From positions 351,606 through 415,605 of the forward strand of contig NZ_FQVC01000003.1 in assembly GCF_900128975.1 (NCBI RefSeq): a stretch of DNA of 64,000 nucleotides, written 5' to 3'. The notes under the pieces were generated by a model. The model was not told the DNA's origin, did not search any database, and saw only the letters and a program-made list of their open reading frames with translations. A program made the position numbers and the translations under genes. Positions 28,348 to 37,871 of this stretch are shown here, piece after piece; position 1 is the stretch's first letter, and each line of letters starts with the position of its first letter. This stretch comes from Devosia limi DSM 17137 (GTDB taxonomy: Bacteria > Pseudomonadota > Alphaproteobacteria > Rhizobiales > Devosiaceae).

Positions 28348-29403
28348 ATGAAAACGACAACTGCACTGGCGACGGCCCTCCTGGCCGCCACTCTTTTGAG
28401 CCCCATTGCGGCCCAGGCCCAGACCGTGGGGCCCAATGGCGAAACCGCCACCCCGTCTGCGCAGGTCGCCTTGAGCGATGCCGATATCGCCGAACTGACC
28501 GGTAAGGGCTACAAGGCGGCGCTGCTTTGGCACACGTCGTCGGACTTCATCAATGCCGTGTCGAGCGGCGCGCAGGATGAGTTCGCCCGCGCAGGCGTCG
28601 AGGTGGTCGTCACCACCGATGCCGGTTTCGATGCCGCCAAGCAGCGGTCCGACATCGAGACCGCCCTGACGGCTTCGCCGAACGTGATCCTGTCGCTGCC
28701 GCTGGATCCGGTTACCTCCGCCGAGGCATTCCGCGAAGCTGCCGGCACTGGTGTCGAGCTGGTCTTCCTGTCCAATCTCCCTGCCGGCTACGTCCACGGC
28801 ACCGATTATGCGGCCATCGTCACCGATGACCTGTTCCAGATGGGCAAGCAGGCCGCCGATACCCTTGCCGCCGCCATCGGCGGTGAAGGAGAAGTCGGCT
28901 ACATTTTCCACGATGCCGCCTACTACGTCACCAACCAGCGCGACCAGGCCTTCAAGGCCACCATCGAAAACGACCATCCCGGCATCAAGATCGTCGCCGA
29001 ACAGGGCATTTCCGATCCCGCCCGTGCCGAGGAACTGGCCAGCGCCATGCTGCTGCAGAACCCTGACCTCGACGGCATCTATGTGACCTGGGCCGAGCCC
29101 GCCGAGGGCGTCCTGGCTGCCCTGCGCAGTGTCGGCAATAGCGATACCAAGATCGTCACCCTCGATCTCTCCGAACCGGTGGCGCTTGACATGGTCAAAG
29201 GCGGCAATGTCGTCGGCCTCGTCGCCGACGAAGCCTATGAACTGGGCCGCGCCATGGCAGCTGTCGGGCTCAAGGGGCTGCTCGGGGAAGAAACGCCAGC
29301 CTTTGTTGTCGCTCCGGCCCTGACCGTCACCGCCGACAATGTAGCCGAAGGCTGGCAGCAGTCTCTGCACCGCGATGCGCCGGCTTCGGTGCTTGGCAAA
29401 TAA
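28348..29403 (+). CDS. ABC substrate-binding protein, RbsB-type (first of a pair)
   Basis: A 351-residue periplasmic binding protein with a signal peptide cut after A-Q-A-Q. The fold is type 1 (ribose/xylose-like): a ~45-residue lead segment, then KAALLWHTSSDF as the first strand, DAGFDAAKQRSDIE, LSLPLDP and a late GLVADEAYELGR. The mature start VGPNGE-x-A-TP is shared with the next protein. It follows the peptidase by 27 bases with GGGAGAA as its ribosome-binding site. Confidence 0.88.
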   Translation: MKTTTALATALLAATLLSPIAAQAQTVGPNGETATPSAQVALSDADIAELTGKGYKAALLWHTSSDFINAVSSGAQDEFARAGVEVVVTTDAGFDAAKQRSDIETALTASPNVILSLPLDPVTSAEAFREAAGTGVELVFLSNLPAGYVHGTDYAAIVTDDLFQMGKQAADTLAAAIGGEGEVGYIFHDAAYYVTNQRDQAFKATIENDHPGIKIVAEQGISDPARAEELASAMLLQNPDLDGIYVTWAEPAEGVLAALRSVGNSDTKIVTLDLSEPVALDMVKGGNVVGLVADEAYELGRAMAAVGLKGLLGEETPAFVVAPALTVTADNVAEGWQQSLHRDAPASVLGK

Positions 29404-29452
29404 GCATCAGCCAATCGTCAATAATTGGCGACCACCCTCAGGAGGATAAACC

Positions 29453-30517
29453 ATGCGTAAACACTTGATCGCCGCATTAGGGCTGGCAACGGCCCTGACG
29501 CCGGCCAGCGCAATGGCGCAAGCCCCCGTCACCGTGGGCCCCAATGGCGAACCCGCGACCCCGGTGGCTGCGCTCCAGCTCACCGATGCCGAAATCAACC
29601 AGCTCAAGCAAGGCGGCTTCACTGCCGCCTTCGCCTGGCACGAGCTTTACGATTGGTCCGGGGCCGTTGCCCAGGGTGCCAAGGATGAGTTCGCGCGGCT
29701 GGGGATCGAGGTGGTGGCGGAAACCGACGCGGGCTTCGACGCCGCCCGCCAGCAGGCCGATGTCGAAACCGTCATGAGCCGTAGCCCTTCCATCCTCGTT
29801 TCTCTGCCGGTCGATCCGGCGGCGGGTGCCAGCACCTATGCCGCCGCGCTCCAGGGCGGCGCCAAGATTGTCTTCGTCGACAATGCGGCGGCCGGTTTCG
29901 TCCATGGCCAGGACTATGTCACCACAGTCTCGGCTGACCTCGTCGGCATTGGCGAAAAGACGGCCGAAGCGATGAACCAGGCCCTCGCAGGGGCTGGCAA
30001 GGTGGGCTACATCTTCCACGATGCCGACTTCCATGTGACCAATCTGCGCGACGCCGCGTTCAAATGGCACATCGAGAACACCTATGACGGTCTCGACATT
30101 GTCGCCGAAGCCGGCATGGCCGACCCCGCCAGGATCGAAGACATTGCCAACGCCATGCTGCTGCAGAACCCCGATATCAATGGCCTCTATGTGCCATGGG
30201 CCGAACCGGCAACCGGTGTGCTCTCGGTGTTGCGTCAGCTCGGCCGTGACGATGTCAGGATCGTGACCATCGATCTGAACGAGCCTGCTGGTCTCGACAT
30301 GGTCTCGGGCGGCAGCATTGCCGCTTTGATTGCCGATGAGGCCTACAATATCGGCGTCTATGCGGCCCGTGCCGGCGCGGCTTCCCTGTTGGGTCGCGAT
30401 GTCGATCCATTCCTGGTCGTTGATGCGCTCATCGTCGGTCCGGCCAATGTTGCCGAAGGCTGGCAGCAATCGCTGGGCCATGCCGCGCCGCCATCCGTGC
30501 TCGCCGCCGGCAACTGA
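29453..30517 (+). CDS. ABC substrate-binding protein, RbsB-type (second of a pair)
   Basis: A 354-residue paralogue of the preceding protein, with its own signal peptide (cut after A-M-A-Q). Shared blocks include VGPNGE-x-ATP, DAGFDAA, the GYIFHDA segment, SAMLLQNPD/NAMLLQNPD, and N-VAEGWQQSL near the end. It is a clear tandem duplication. The binding cleft positions differ (for example WHTSSDF against WHELYDW), so the two may recognise related but different ligands. Confidence 0.88.
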   Translation: MRKHLIAALGLATALTPASAMAQAPVTVGPNGEPATPVAALQLTDAEINQLKQGGFTAAFAWHELYDWSGAVAQGAKDEFARLGIEVVAETDAGFDAARQQADVETVMSRSPSILVSLPVDPAAGASTYAAALQGGAKIVFVDNAAAGFVHGQDYVTTVSADLVGIGEKTAEAMNQALAGAGKVGYIFHDADFHVTNLRDAAFKWHIENTYDGLDIVAEAGMADPARIEDIANAMLLQNPDINGLYVPWAEPATGVLSVLRQLGRDDVRIVTIDLNEPAGLDMVSGGSIAALIADEAYNIGVYAARAGAASLLGRDVDPFLVVDALIVGPANVAEGWQQSLGHAAPPSVLAAGN

Positions 30518-30612
30518 CCAGGCCAGTTTCGGGTGGGGCCACGGCCCCGCCCGAGCCTCATTCACGTCCGCGCTGGCAACAGCGTCAGTCAACGCCAAGA
30601 CAGAGGATCACT

Positions 30613-31605
30613 ATGTCCCCGCCATCCACCACACACCCGGCCGAGAGCTCGCCTCTGGCACGCCTGTCCCGGATTAATCTGCAGCAATATGTGGTCTATG
30701 TCGGCTTTGTCGCCATCTTCGTCTTCTTCGCCATCGTTTTGCGCGACAGTGGCTTTCTGACCTCGCGCAACCTGGTCAATATCGCGCTGCAGACCGCGCC
30801 CGCCACCATTATGGCCATCGGCCTGGTCTTCGCACTGTCTGCCGGCGACATCGACCTGTCCATCGGCTCCACTGTAGCGGTCTCTGCCCTCTGCGCGGCC
30901 ATGGCCATGGCAGCCATGCCCGAGGCGGGCCTGCTGCTTGGTGTCGCCGCCGGCATTGGTGCCGGTCTTGCCATTGGCCTCGTCAATGGGCTGCTGGTCG
31001 CCTATCTGCGCCTGCCGTCCTTTCTGGTGACCCTTGCAACCATGGGCCTGTTCGCCGGTGTCGCCCGTTCGCTGACCCAGTTGCGCTCGATCCCGGTCAC
31101 CGATTCCATGTTCACCGGCCTGTTCGGTTCGGGTTCGCTGTTCGGCATTCCTTCGCTGGTCATCTGGACCGTCGTGGCCGTCGGTATCGGCCACTTCGTC
31201 TTCCGTCAGACCAGGTTTGGCGCTCATGTACTGGCCACCGGTGACAATCCCCGCGCTGCCATGGTCACCGGCATCAAGGTCCCCCGCATCCGCCTGACCG
31301 TGTTCCTGATCAGCGGCGCCATGGCGGGCCTTGCCGGCCTGCTCTACTCGGGGCGGCTGCAGGCGGCCAAATATACGCTGGGCGAAACCGACCTGATGAC
31401 CGTTATCGCAGCGGTGATTGTCGGCGGAACGCTGCTCAATGGCGGCAAGGGCTCGATCATTGGCGCCCTGGTGGGATCGCTGATGATGGGCCTGCTCAAC
31501 AATGGCCTCATCCTGATGGGCCTCTCCGTTTCCGACCAGATGATCGTGCGTGGCCTCATCATTCTGGCCGCCGTTGCCGTGTCGCTGCGCGAAACCACGC
31601 GCTGA
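30613..31605 (+). CDS. ABC transporter permease, RbsC/FrcC-type
   Basis: A 330-residue inner-membrane permease of the branched sugar-type (BPD_transp_2) family. About nine to ten helices are visible. The conserved loops LSAGDIDLSIGS and GIKVPRIRLTVFLISGAMAGLAG are characteristic. It follows the second binding protein by ~95 bases and precedes the YhfX-like gene by 11 bases. With the ATPase at 32826 it completes one importer. FrcC of the rhizobial fructose system is a close architectural match. Confidence 0.9.
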   Translation: MSPPSTTHPAESSPLARLSRINLQQYVVYVGFVAIFVFFAIVLRDSGFLTSRNLVNIALQTAPATIMAIGLVFALSAGDIDLSIGSTVAVSALCAAMAMAAMPEAGLLLGVAAGIGAGLAIGLVNGLLVAYLRLPSFLVTLATMGLFAGVARSLTQLRSIPVTDSMFTGLFGSGSLFGIPSLVIWTVVAVGIGHFVFRQTRFGAHVLATGDNPRAAMVTGIKVPRIRLTVFLISGAMAGLAGLLYSGRLQAAKYTLGETDLMTVIAAVIVGGTLLNGGKGSIIGALVGSLMMGLLNNGLILMGLSVSDQMIVRGLIILAAVAVSLRETTR

Positions 31606-31616
31606 AGGGAGCCACC

Positions 31617-32816
31617 ATGTTTCTCGACGTTCTCCGCCGCCGCAATCCCGGCTTTATCCAGGCAGCCATGGCCCTGCATCAGGAGGGGCGCATCCCGGCC
31701 AATGCCTATGTGCTCGATCTGGATGCCGTCACCGCCAATGCGCGCGTACTCAAGGCCGAGGCCGATCGGCTCGGGCTGGACATCTTTGCCATGACCAAGC
31801 AGGTCGGCCGCTCGTCGAGCTTCTGCAAGGCCGTCATGGCCGGGGGCATTGCCCGGTCGGTTGCCGTCGACATGGCCTGTGCCCGCGCCACCCACAATGC
31901 CGGCATGGGCATCGGTCATCTCGGCCACCTGTCCCAGATCGCCCGGTTCGAGGCCGATGCCGCAGCAGCCACGCTGCGTCCCGACAACTGGACCGTGTTC
32001 AACGCCACCAAGGCAGCTGAAGCCGCCGCCGGCGCGGCCAAGGCCGGGCGCGTTCAAAACCTGCTGGCCCGGATCAAGGCCGAAGGCGACACCTTCTATC
32101 GGGGCCATGAAGGCGGCTTCGATGCCGACGACATCATTGCGGTCGCCGACGCCCTCGATGCCCTGGCCGGCGGCAAGTTCGCCGGGATCACCACCTTCCC
32201 GGCCCTGCTGTTCGATCACGCCAGCCGCACGGTCAAGCCGACGCCCAATCTGACGACCCTCACCCGCACCGCCGAGGCGCTGCGCCGCGCCGGTCGTAGC
32301 GATATCGCCATCAACGCCCCGGGCACCACCTCCTCGGTGCTGCTGGCTGCGCTGGCCGCCGCCGGCGCCACCCAGTGCGAGCCGGGCAATGGCCTGCATG
32401 GCACGACCGCCCTGCACGCCGTTGAGGACCTGCCCGAACTGCCCGCCGTGCTGTACCTGAGCGAAGTCTCCCACCTGTCGGGCGGCAAGGCCTATTGCCT
32501 GGGCGGCGGCTTCTATATCGATCCCATCTTCCCCGACTATCCGGTCAAGGCGCTGGTTTCGCCTGAGCCGACCGTTGACGCGTCGGCCCTGCTGGAAGTC
32601 GAAATACCGCCCCCCAGCGCCATCGACTATTACGCCATGATCGACGCGACCGGCAGCCGCGCGCCGCAGCCAGGCGACAGCGCCGTATTCGGCTTCCGCG
32701 GACAGGCCTTTGTCACCCGCGCCTATGTGGTGGGCGTCTCCGGAATCGCGACCGGCAATCCCCAGATCGAGACAATTGAAAACAGCTTCGGGCATCCCGA
32801 AGCCTGGCCGCTCTAG
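31617..32816 (+). CDS. YhfX family PLP-dependent protein (alanine racemase-like)
   Basis: A 399-residue protein with an alanine-racemase-type N-terminal barrel. It has AYVLDLDAVTANARVLKAEA at the start and AMTKQVGR, whose Lys is the likely PLP site, followed by the FAGITTFPALLFD strand. It resembles E. coli YhfX, found in a gene cluster of unknown function. Its placement inside an ABC operon, between permease and ATPase, with an M20 peptidase upstream, suggests the imported compound is an amino acid derivative. The reaction is not known to me. Confidence 0.8.
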   Translation: MFLDVLRRRNPGFIQAAMALHQEGRIPANAYVLDLDAVTANARVLKAEADRLGLDIFAMTKQVGRSSSFCKAVMAGGIARSVAVDMACARATHNAGMGIGHLGHLSQIARFEADAAAATLRPDNWTVFNATKAAEAAAGAAKAGRVQNLLARIKAEGDTFYRGHEGGFDADDIIAVADALDALAGGKFAGITTFPALLFDHASRTVKPTPNLTTLTRTAEALRRAGRSDIAINAPGTTSSVLLAALAAAGATQCEPGNGLHGTTALHAVEDLPELPAVLYLSEVSHLSGGKAYCLGGGFYIDPIFPDYPVKALVSPEPTVDASALLEVEIPPPSAIDYYAMIDATGSRAPQPGDSAVFGFRGQAFVTRAYVVGVSGIATGNPQIETIENSFGHPEAWPL

Positions 32817-32825
32817 GAGTTCGAG

Positions 32826-33578
32826 ATGAACCAGTCCCCAACGGCCCCCGTGCTGGCGCTCGGCAATATCCGCAAGAGTTTCGGCGGCGTCGTCGCCATC
32901 GAGGATTTCAGCCTCACCATCGCGCCGGGCGAAATCGTCGCTTTGGTCGGCGATAACGGCGCCGGCAAGTCGACCCTGATCAAGATCATTTCGGGGGTCT
33001 ATGTTCCCACCTCGGGCTCGATCCTGATCGATGGCGAACCTGTCGCCATGTCCAGCGCCACCAAGGCACGCGAGAACGGCATCGAGGTTGTTTATCAGGA
33101 CCTCGCCCTGGCCGAGCAGCAATCGGTCTATATGAACCTGTTCCTGGGCCGCGAAATGACCAAGGGGCCCCTTGGCCAGCTGGATCGCAAGTCCATGATC
33201 GCCGAGACCCAGCGCCTGGTCGACGAACTCGATGTCCGCATCCCCTCGCCCCATGCCACCATTCGCGATCTGTCGGGCGGCCAGCGCCAGGGGGTCGCCA
33301 TCGCCCGCGCCACCCACTGGGCCAAGAAGCTGATCCTCCTCGATGAGCCGACCGCCGCGCTCGGCGTCGCCGAGACCGCCAAGGTCGAGGCTATTATCGC
33401 CGCCCTCAAGGCCCGCAATATTGGCGTCCTCATCATCAGCCACAGCCTCGACCAGGTCTTCCGCCTGTCCGATCGCATCTGCGTGCTCCGTCGCGGCAAG
33501 CAGATCGGCATCCGCACCACCGCGGCGACCGACAAGAACGAGATCGTCTCCATGATCACCGGCCTCAACGCCAGCTGA
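32826..33578 (+). CDS. ABC transporter ATP-binding protein, FrcA-type single domain
   Basis: A 250-residue ATPase with Walker A GDNGAGKSTLIK, signature LSGGQRQGVAIARA, Walker B LILLDEPTAAL and H-loop ISHSLDQV. It has a single ATPase domain instead of the fused pair of RbsA, as in FrcA of rhizobial fructose importers. Last gene of the ROK operon, eight bases after the YhfX-like gene. A hairpin lies 50 bases downstream. Confidence 0.9.
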   Translation: MNQSPTAPVLALGNIRKSFGGVVAIEDFSLTIAPGEIVALVGDNGAGKSTLIKIISGVYVPTSGSILIDGEPVAMSSATKARENGIEVVYQDLALAEQQSVYMNLFLGREMTKGPLGQLDRKSMIAETQRLVDELDVRIPSPHATIRDLSGGQRQGVAIARATHWAKKLILLDEPTAALGVAETAKVEAIIAALKARNIGVLIISHSLDQVFRLSDRICVLRRGKQIGIRTTAATDKNEIVSMITGLNAS

Positions 33579-33627
33579 GGTCAATGGCGACGACAACACC
33601 CGCCAGAGCATGCGATCACCCGCTGGA

Positions 33628-33651
33628 GGCCGGCAGCAAGCGTTGCCGGCC
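33628..33651 (+). terminator. Hairpin after the ROK operon
   Basis: GGCCGGCA, an eight-base loop, TGCCGGCC. No T-run follows, so termination here is only possible. It lies between the ATPase gene and the L,D-transpeptidase gene. Confidence 0.4.
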
Positions 33652-33797
33652 CGCCACAGATTGCGGTCACGATAATGAGAGCGATTGTTCCTGTTAAGGT
33701 TTGCAGAGTATTGATTTTGCCGTGCGAGGCTCCCGAATCTGCGTTCAGGCTGGGCCTTTAGCAATCCCAATACTGCGTCGCCGTGCATGGAGTCCGC

Positions 33798-35432
33798 ATG
33801 AACAAGTTCCTGATCTGCCTCTTCGCAGCGCTGGCCGGCACCGCCGTCGCCATGCCGGCGAATGCTCAGGATGTCGCGACGGCAGCCGTCACCCGCGTCA
33901 CCATTGCCCCACCGCAAACCCCGCTGGCTGCCAATATCAAGGCCGCGCTCTCTGCCGCCTATTATGGCGCCCCCAAAGGCAGCGCCACCTATGAAGCCGG
34001 CCAGAAGCTGTATTTCTTCTATGGCGAGCGCCATTTCGAGCCGATCTGGCTGGACCAGGCCGCCGATGGCGGCGTGACGTTTTCCGCCCCGGCCCGCAAG
34101 ATCCTCAAACTGTTCGAGGACGCGGCCCGCGAGGGACTGCGCCCGAGCGACTACCTGACACCGGCGCTCGACGTCGCCACGGCCCAGTCCGACCCAGCCG
34201 GGATGGCGGCGCTGGAGACGGCATTTTCCAAGGCCACAATGGCCTATGCCACCCATATCCATACCGGCCGCATCAAGCCGCAATCGGTGGACTCGCAGCT
34301 CGATATCCAGCCCAAGCATCTCGATGAAGCAGCGCTGCTGGTTGAACTGGCCAGGAGCGCTGACCCGGTTGCGGTGCTGGCCAAGCTCGAGCCGACCCAT
34401 CCAGAATTTCTGGCGCTTAAAGCTGCCCTGGCCAAGTTCGAGGACGGCACCGTCGATCGCCCCGCCGCCATTGCCGATGGCCCGCTGCTCAAGCCCGGCG
34501 TCAGCGATGCGCGCATGCCGCTGATCCGCGAACGCCTGGGCCTGCCGGCCGATGCCTCGCTGATCTATGACGATGCGGTTGTTGCCGGGATCAAGGCCTT
34601 CCAGGAAAGCCTGGGCCTGTCGCCCGATGGCGTTACCGGGCCGGCGACCATTGCCGCGCTCAATGGCGGCGCGGCCGTCAGCCGCGACGACATCCTGGCC
34701 AATATGGAACGCTGGCGCTGGATGCCCACCGATCTCGGCAAGTTCAACGTCTTCGTCAACATTCCCGAATTCCGTCTTGCCATCAGCCGCGACGGGGTCG
34801 AGCAATACACCACCCGCGTCGTGGTCGGCACCACCAAGAACCAGACCCCGGTGTTCTCGGACAATATCCGCCACATCGTGGTGAACCCCTACTGGAACGT
34901 GCCCTCCTCGATCGTGAAGGGCGAAATCGCCCCCAAGACCCTGGCCAATCCGGGCTATATCGACAGCCAGAACATGGACCTGCTGTATAATGGCAGCGCC
35001 GTCAGCCCCTGGGCCGTCAACTGGGCCGAAGTCAGCCCCGCCAATTTCCCCTTCCGCGTGCGCCAGCGCCCCGGTCCGGGCAATGCCCTGGGCCAGATCA
35101 AGTTCCTGTTCCCCAACAAGCACGACGTCTATCTGCACGACACCCCGTCCAAGGGCCTGTTCGGTCGCGACTACCGCGCGCTCAGCCATGGCTGCGTGCG
35201 CGTGCAGAACCCGATGGAATTCGCCGATGCGCTGCTGGCCAACGAGACGAGCATGAGCCGGGCGTCGCTCGAGGCCATGTTCGGCCCCTCCGAGCGGTGG
35301 GTGAACCCGCAGTCCTCGATCCCCGTGCACCTGGCCTATTTCACGCTGCGCGTCGACGACAATGGCACCATCCGCTCGTTTGGCGATCTCTATGGCCACA
35401 ACGCCAAACTGATCGAAGCCATGGCGAAGTAA
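33798..35432 (+). CDS. L,D-transpeptidase, YcbB/LdtD-like
   Basis: A 544-residue periplasmic enzyme making 3-3 cross-links in peptidoglycan. The signal peptide ends at M-P-A-N-A-Q. A peptidoglycan-binding domain (LIYDDAVVAGIKAFQESLGL, DGVTGPATIAALN) precedes the YkuD catalytic domain with the active-site motif SHGCVRVQNP. The start at 33798 has GGAG five bases upstream; an ATG at 33783 gives a poor leader. The length and order match YcbB. The next gene on the same strand is a MepK-like endopeptidase, the pairing also found in E. coli (ldtD-mepK). Confidence 0.92.
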   Translation: MNKFLICLFAALAGTAVAMPANAQDVATAAVTRVTIAPPQTPLAANIKAALSAAYYGAPKGSATYEAGQKLYFFYGERHFEPIWLDQAADGGVTFSAPARKILKLFEDAAREGLRPSDYLTPALDVATAQSDPAGMAALETAFSKATMAYATHIHTGRIKPQSVDSQLDIQPKHLDEAALLVELARSADPVAVLAKLEPTHPEFLALKAALAKFEDGTVDRPAAIADGPLLKPGVSDARMPLIRERLGLPADASLIYDDAVVAGIKAFQESLGLSPDGVTGPATIAALNGGAAVSRDDILANMERWRWMPTDLGKFNVFVNIPEFRLAISRDGVEQYTTRVVVGTTKNQTPVFSDNIRHIVVNPYWNVPSSIVKGEIAPKTLANPGYIDSQNMDLLYNGSAVSPWAVNWAEVSPANFPFRVRQRPGPGNALGQIKFLFPNKHDVYLHDTPSKGLFGRDYRALSHGCVRVQNPMEFADALLANETSMSRASLEAMFGPSERWVNPQSSIPVHLAYFTLRVDDNGTIRSFGDLYGHNAKLIEAMAK

Positions 35433-35968
35433 GCATGCCACGCCGCCGCCCGGGCCACGGCCCGGCGGGTATCTCACAGGCGATGCATGCGGCGAGACCT
35501 GCCTCATGATGAATATATAAGCGAGGCACGCCTCGCCGCCTGCGATGGGATTTCCGGAACCCGCTGGCGGCCCGCCTCTTGAGCTTAGGCAGACACAACC
35601 CGCTTGGACCCAAGGCAGGGCGAACACCCACCTCGCCCATCTGCTCCGTTACGGACCGGTTCGCGCGACCCCGCCTGACGTAACGATAGTGCCGCCATCT
35701 TAGCGCCAATCCGGGGAGCGGGGATAAGCGGGATAGATCGTCCCGCCGCGACTGGACAGGGCCGGACCCCGCGCCCGGTTGACGGCGCGGCGCTCTCCAC
35801 CTTAACCTCCGCTTTACATTTTCGCCTTGGTTCAGCCCGGATTTCAGCCTAAAAATTTCGACGAGGGGCCCATAGCGAGCATTTGACAGCCAGTTAGCGT
35901 TAATAGGTTCTATTGGTTTTTACGCTAACGTCCGACTTCAAATCGCAGGCAACCGGGCAGAGTATCGC
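35433..35968. other. 536-base intergenic region
   Basis: No credible gene is seen. A GC-rich imperfect hairpin (CCGCC-C-GGGCC against GGCCCGGCGG) at 35445-35469 may terminate the transpeptidase gene. The last ~100 bases are less GC-rich (TAGCGTTAATAGGTTCTATTGG) and probably hold the promoter of the DUF882 gene. Confidence 0.45.
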
Positions 35969-37684
35969 GTGACGGGGACATCCTATTTGAAACGGCACCA
36001 TATCGTGCGGCTGGCAATGGCTGCCCTTATGAGCATCACCGTGCTTTTGCCGCAGGCCGTCGTGCCGGCGAGCGCCGCTTCCGAGCGAAGCCTCTATCTC
36101 TATTATACCCACACCAAGGAAACCGCCCGCATCGTCTTCAAGCGCAACGGGCAATATGTGCAGTCGGGCCTCAATGAGCTGAACCGTTTCCTGCGCGACT
36201 GGCGCCGGAACGAGCCAGCCAAGATGGACCCGCGCCTGTTCGACCTGGTCTGGGAGGTCTATCAGGAAGTGGGCGCCAGCAAGCCGGTGACGGTGGTTTC
36301 GGCCTACCGCTCTCCCGCCACCAATGAAATGCTGCGCGCCTCGTCCTCGGGCGTTGCCGAAAACTCCCAGCACACCCGTGGCAATGCCATGGATTTCTAC
36401 ATTCCGGGCGTTTCGCTCACCAAGCTGCGCGCCGCCGCGATGCGCAAGCAGGTCGGCGGCGTCGGCTATTACCCCACTTCGGGCAGCCCCTTCGTTCACC
36501 TTGATACTGGCAATGTGCGCGCCTGGCCGCGCATGACCCGTGCCCAGCTCAAGCAAATCTTCCCCGACGGCAAGACCTTGCACGTTCCCAATGACGGCAA
36601 GCCGCTGTCGCAGGAAGGCTATCGCCTGGCCCAGGCCGAATGGCAGCGATGCCATTCCGTGCCCTGCAATGGCGGCAGCTCGGGCACCCGCGTCGCCAGC
36701 AATAGTGGCGGCTCCGGCAAGACCCTGTTCGGCATGCTGTTCGGCGGCGACGAAAACGAAGTCGAAGATGTCGGCACGCGTGCCCCCGCCCCGTCGGCCC
36801 GGGTCCAGGTTGCGGCGGCGGCCCCTGCCCAGATCGTTCCCCCGGCCAATGCCATTGCCAATGCAGCCGCGCCCATGCCGATGCTGCGCCCTGCCGCGCT
36901 CGGCGCGCCCGCCGCCATGGCGGCCATCGATCAGCCCCCGGTGATTCCGTTCTCCACCACCGGCAGCGCACCGCTGCAGGAGAACGAATTGCGCACGGCC
37001 ATGGTGCCGCCGGTTCCGCTGATGAAGTCGCAGACCCTGCTGGTAGCAACTGCTGCCGCACTGCCTGCCGGCAGCCCCGAAACCGCCGTTGTGGCCCTGG
37101 CCGCGATGAGCCAGCCCTATCCGCAACCGCGCCTGCACATGTCGGCCCGCGAGCCGGAGCCGGTGATGACGGCCTATGCCCCGGTGCAGGCTGCGCTGGA
37201 AACCATCATCGAGAACGACACCATCACCACCGCTTCCGTCGCGCCGATACCGCGCCCCGCCTTTGCCATGCCGAAACTGGCTGGCGTAACGGGCCTGCGC
37301 ACCGCCTCTCTGGGTGGTGGCGAACCGGCCGTAGGCGTCATGACCAACCTGTTTGACAGCACCTTTGGCGCACTCGAGCAGCACAAGAGCGAGTCAATGG
37401 CGACGGCTCTGGCCGAAATGGTCGCGCGCCGTCCCAATCCCGCCGATCCGCGCCAGGTCGAGCTGATTGCCCCCGATCTCGAACATATTGCGGAAGTCTT
37501 CGTGGCCCCGGCGGCCCTGTCCTCGTCCCACTTTGCAGTGATCTTCGAGCACGACGAGGCCGACTTCGATCCCAGCACCGAGATGGGACGCTATGTCACC
37601 GTCATGGGCGTTGGCGACGAGCCGGCCGAGCTCAGCCACACCCGGTTTGTCGCGGCCAAGCCGCTGGTGGTTGCGCTCAACTGA
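35969..37684 (+). CDS. DUF882/MepK-like murein endopeptidase with long disordered tail
   Basis: A 571-residue protein with a GTG start. A signal-anchor-type segment (MAALMSITVLLPQAVVPASA) precedes a DUF882 (peptidase M15-like) domain at ~45-225. Its zinc ligands are visible: SQHTRGNAMDFYI (His and Asp) and PFVHLDTG (His). E. coli MepK, in this family, cuts the 3-3 cross-links made by LdtD. Residues from ~230 on are low-complexity, Ala/Pro/Met-rich, with a short ordered-looking patch near the end. It sits downstream of the LdtD-like gene. Confidence 0.85.
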   Translation: MTGTSYLKRHHIVRLAMAALMSITVLLPQAVVPASAASERSLYLYYTHTKETARIVFKRNGQYVQSGLNELNRFLRDWRRNEPAKMDPRLFDLVWEVYQEVGASKPVTVVSAYRSPATNEMLRASSSGVAENSQHTRGNAMDFYIPGVSLTKLRAAAMRKQVGGVGYYPTSGSPFVHLDTGNVRAWPRMTRAQLKQIFPDGKTLHVPNDGKPLSQEGYRLAQAEWQRCHSVPCNGGSSGTRVASNSGGSGKTLFGMLFGGDENEVEDVGTRAPAPSARVQVAAAAPAQIVPPANAIANAAAPMPMLRPAALGAPAAMAAIDQPPVIPFSTTGSAPLQENELRTAMVPPVPLMKSQTLLVATAAALPAGSPETAVVALAAMSQPYPQPRLHMSAREPEPVMTAYAPVQAALETIIENDTITTASVAPIPRPAFAMPKLAGVTGLRTASLGGGEPAVGVMTNLFDSTFGALEQHKSESMATALAEMVARRPNPADPRQVELIAPDLEHIAEVFVAPAALSSSHFAVIFEHDEADFDPSTEMGRYVTVMGVGDEPAELSHTRFVAAKPLVVALN

Positions 37685-37696
37685 TCTCGCTTTCCT

Positions 37697-37720
37697 CCCG
37701 GTCCGCCCCTGTGGACCGGG
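37697..37720 (+). terminator. Hairpin after the DUF882 gene
   Basis: CCCGGTCC, an eight-base loop, GGACCGGG. A strong stem, but no T-run follows. Confidence 0.5.
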
Positions 37721-37871
37721 ACGCCAAGGCGCTGCTTGCCCCAATTCCAGCATGATCGCCCACTAGCCATGGCGCGCGCGATGGACGCAGCCGCGAGCCT
37801 GCGGTTGCAAAGCCGGGCCCCTGCGCCTAAAGAATTCTGATTGTACCAGTCCTCGGCAAAGGATCGCCAGC

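Noticed and set aside
33628..33651. A definite terminator for the ROK operon.
   Set aside because: The stem is convincing but there is no T-run, so it is listed only as a possible terminator.
31344..35627. A very long open frame on the minus strand (over 1,400 codons) opposite the ABC operon and L,D-transpeptidase.
   Set aside because: The plus-strand genes there have clear families, signal peptides and catalytic motifs. The antisense frame has biased composition and no recognisable domain; such frames are common in GC-rich DNA.
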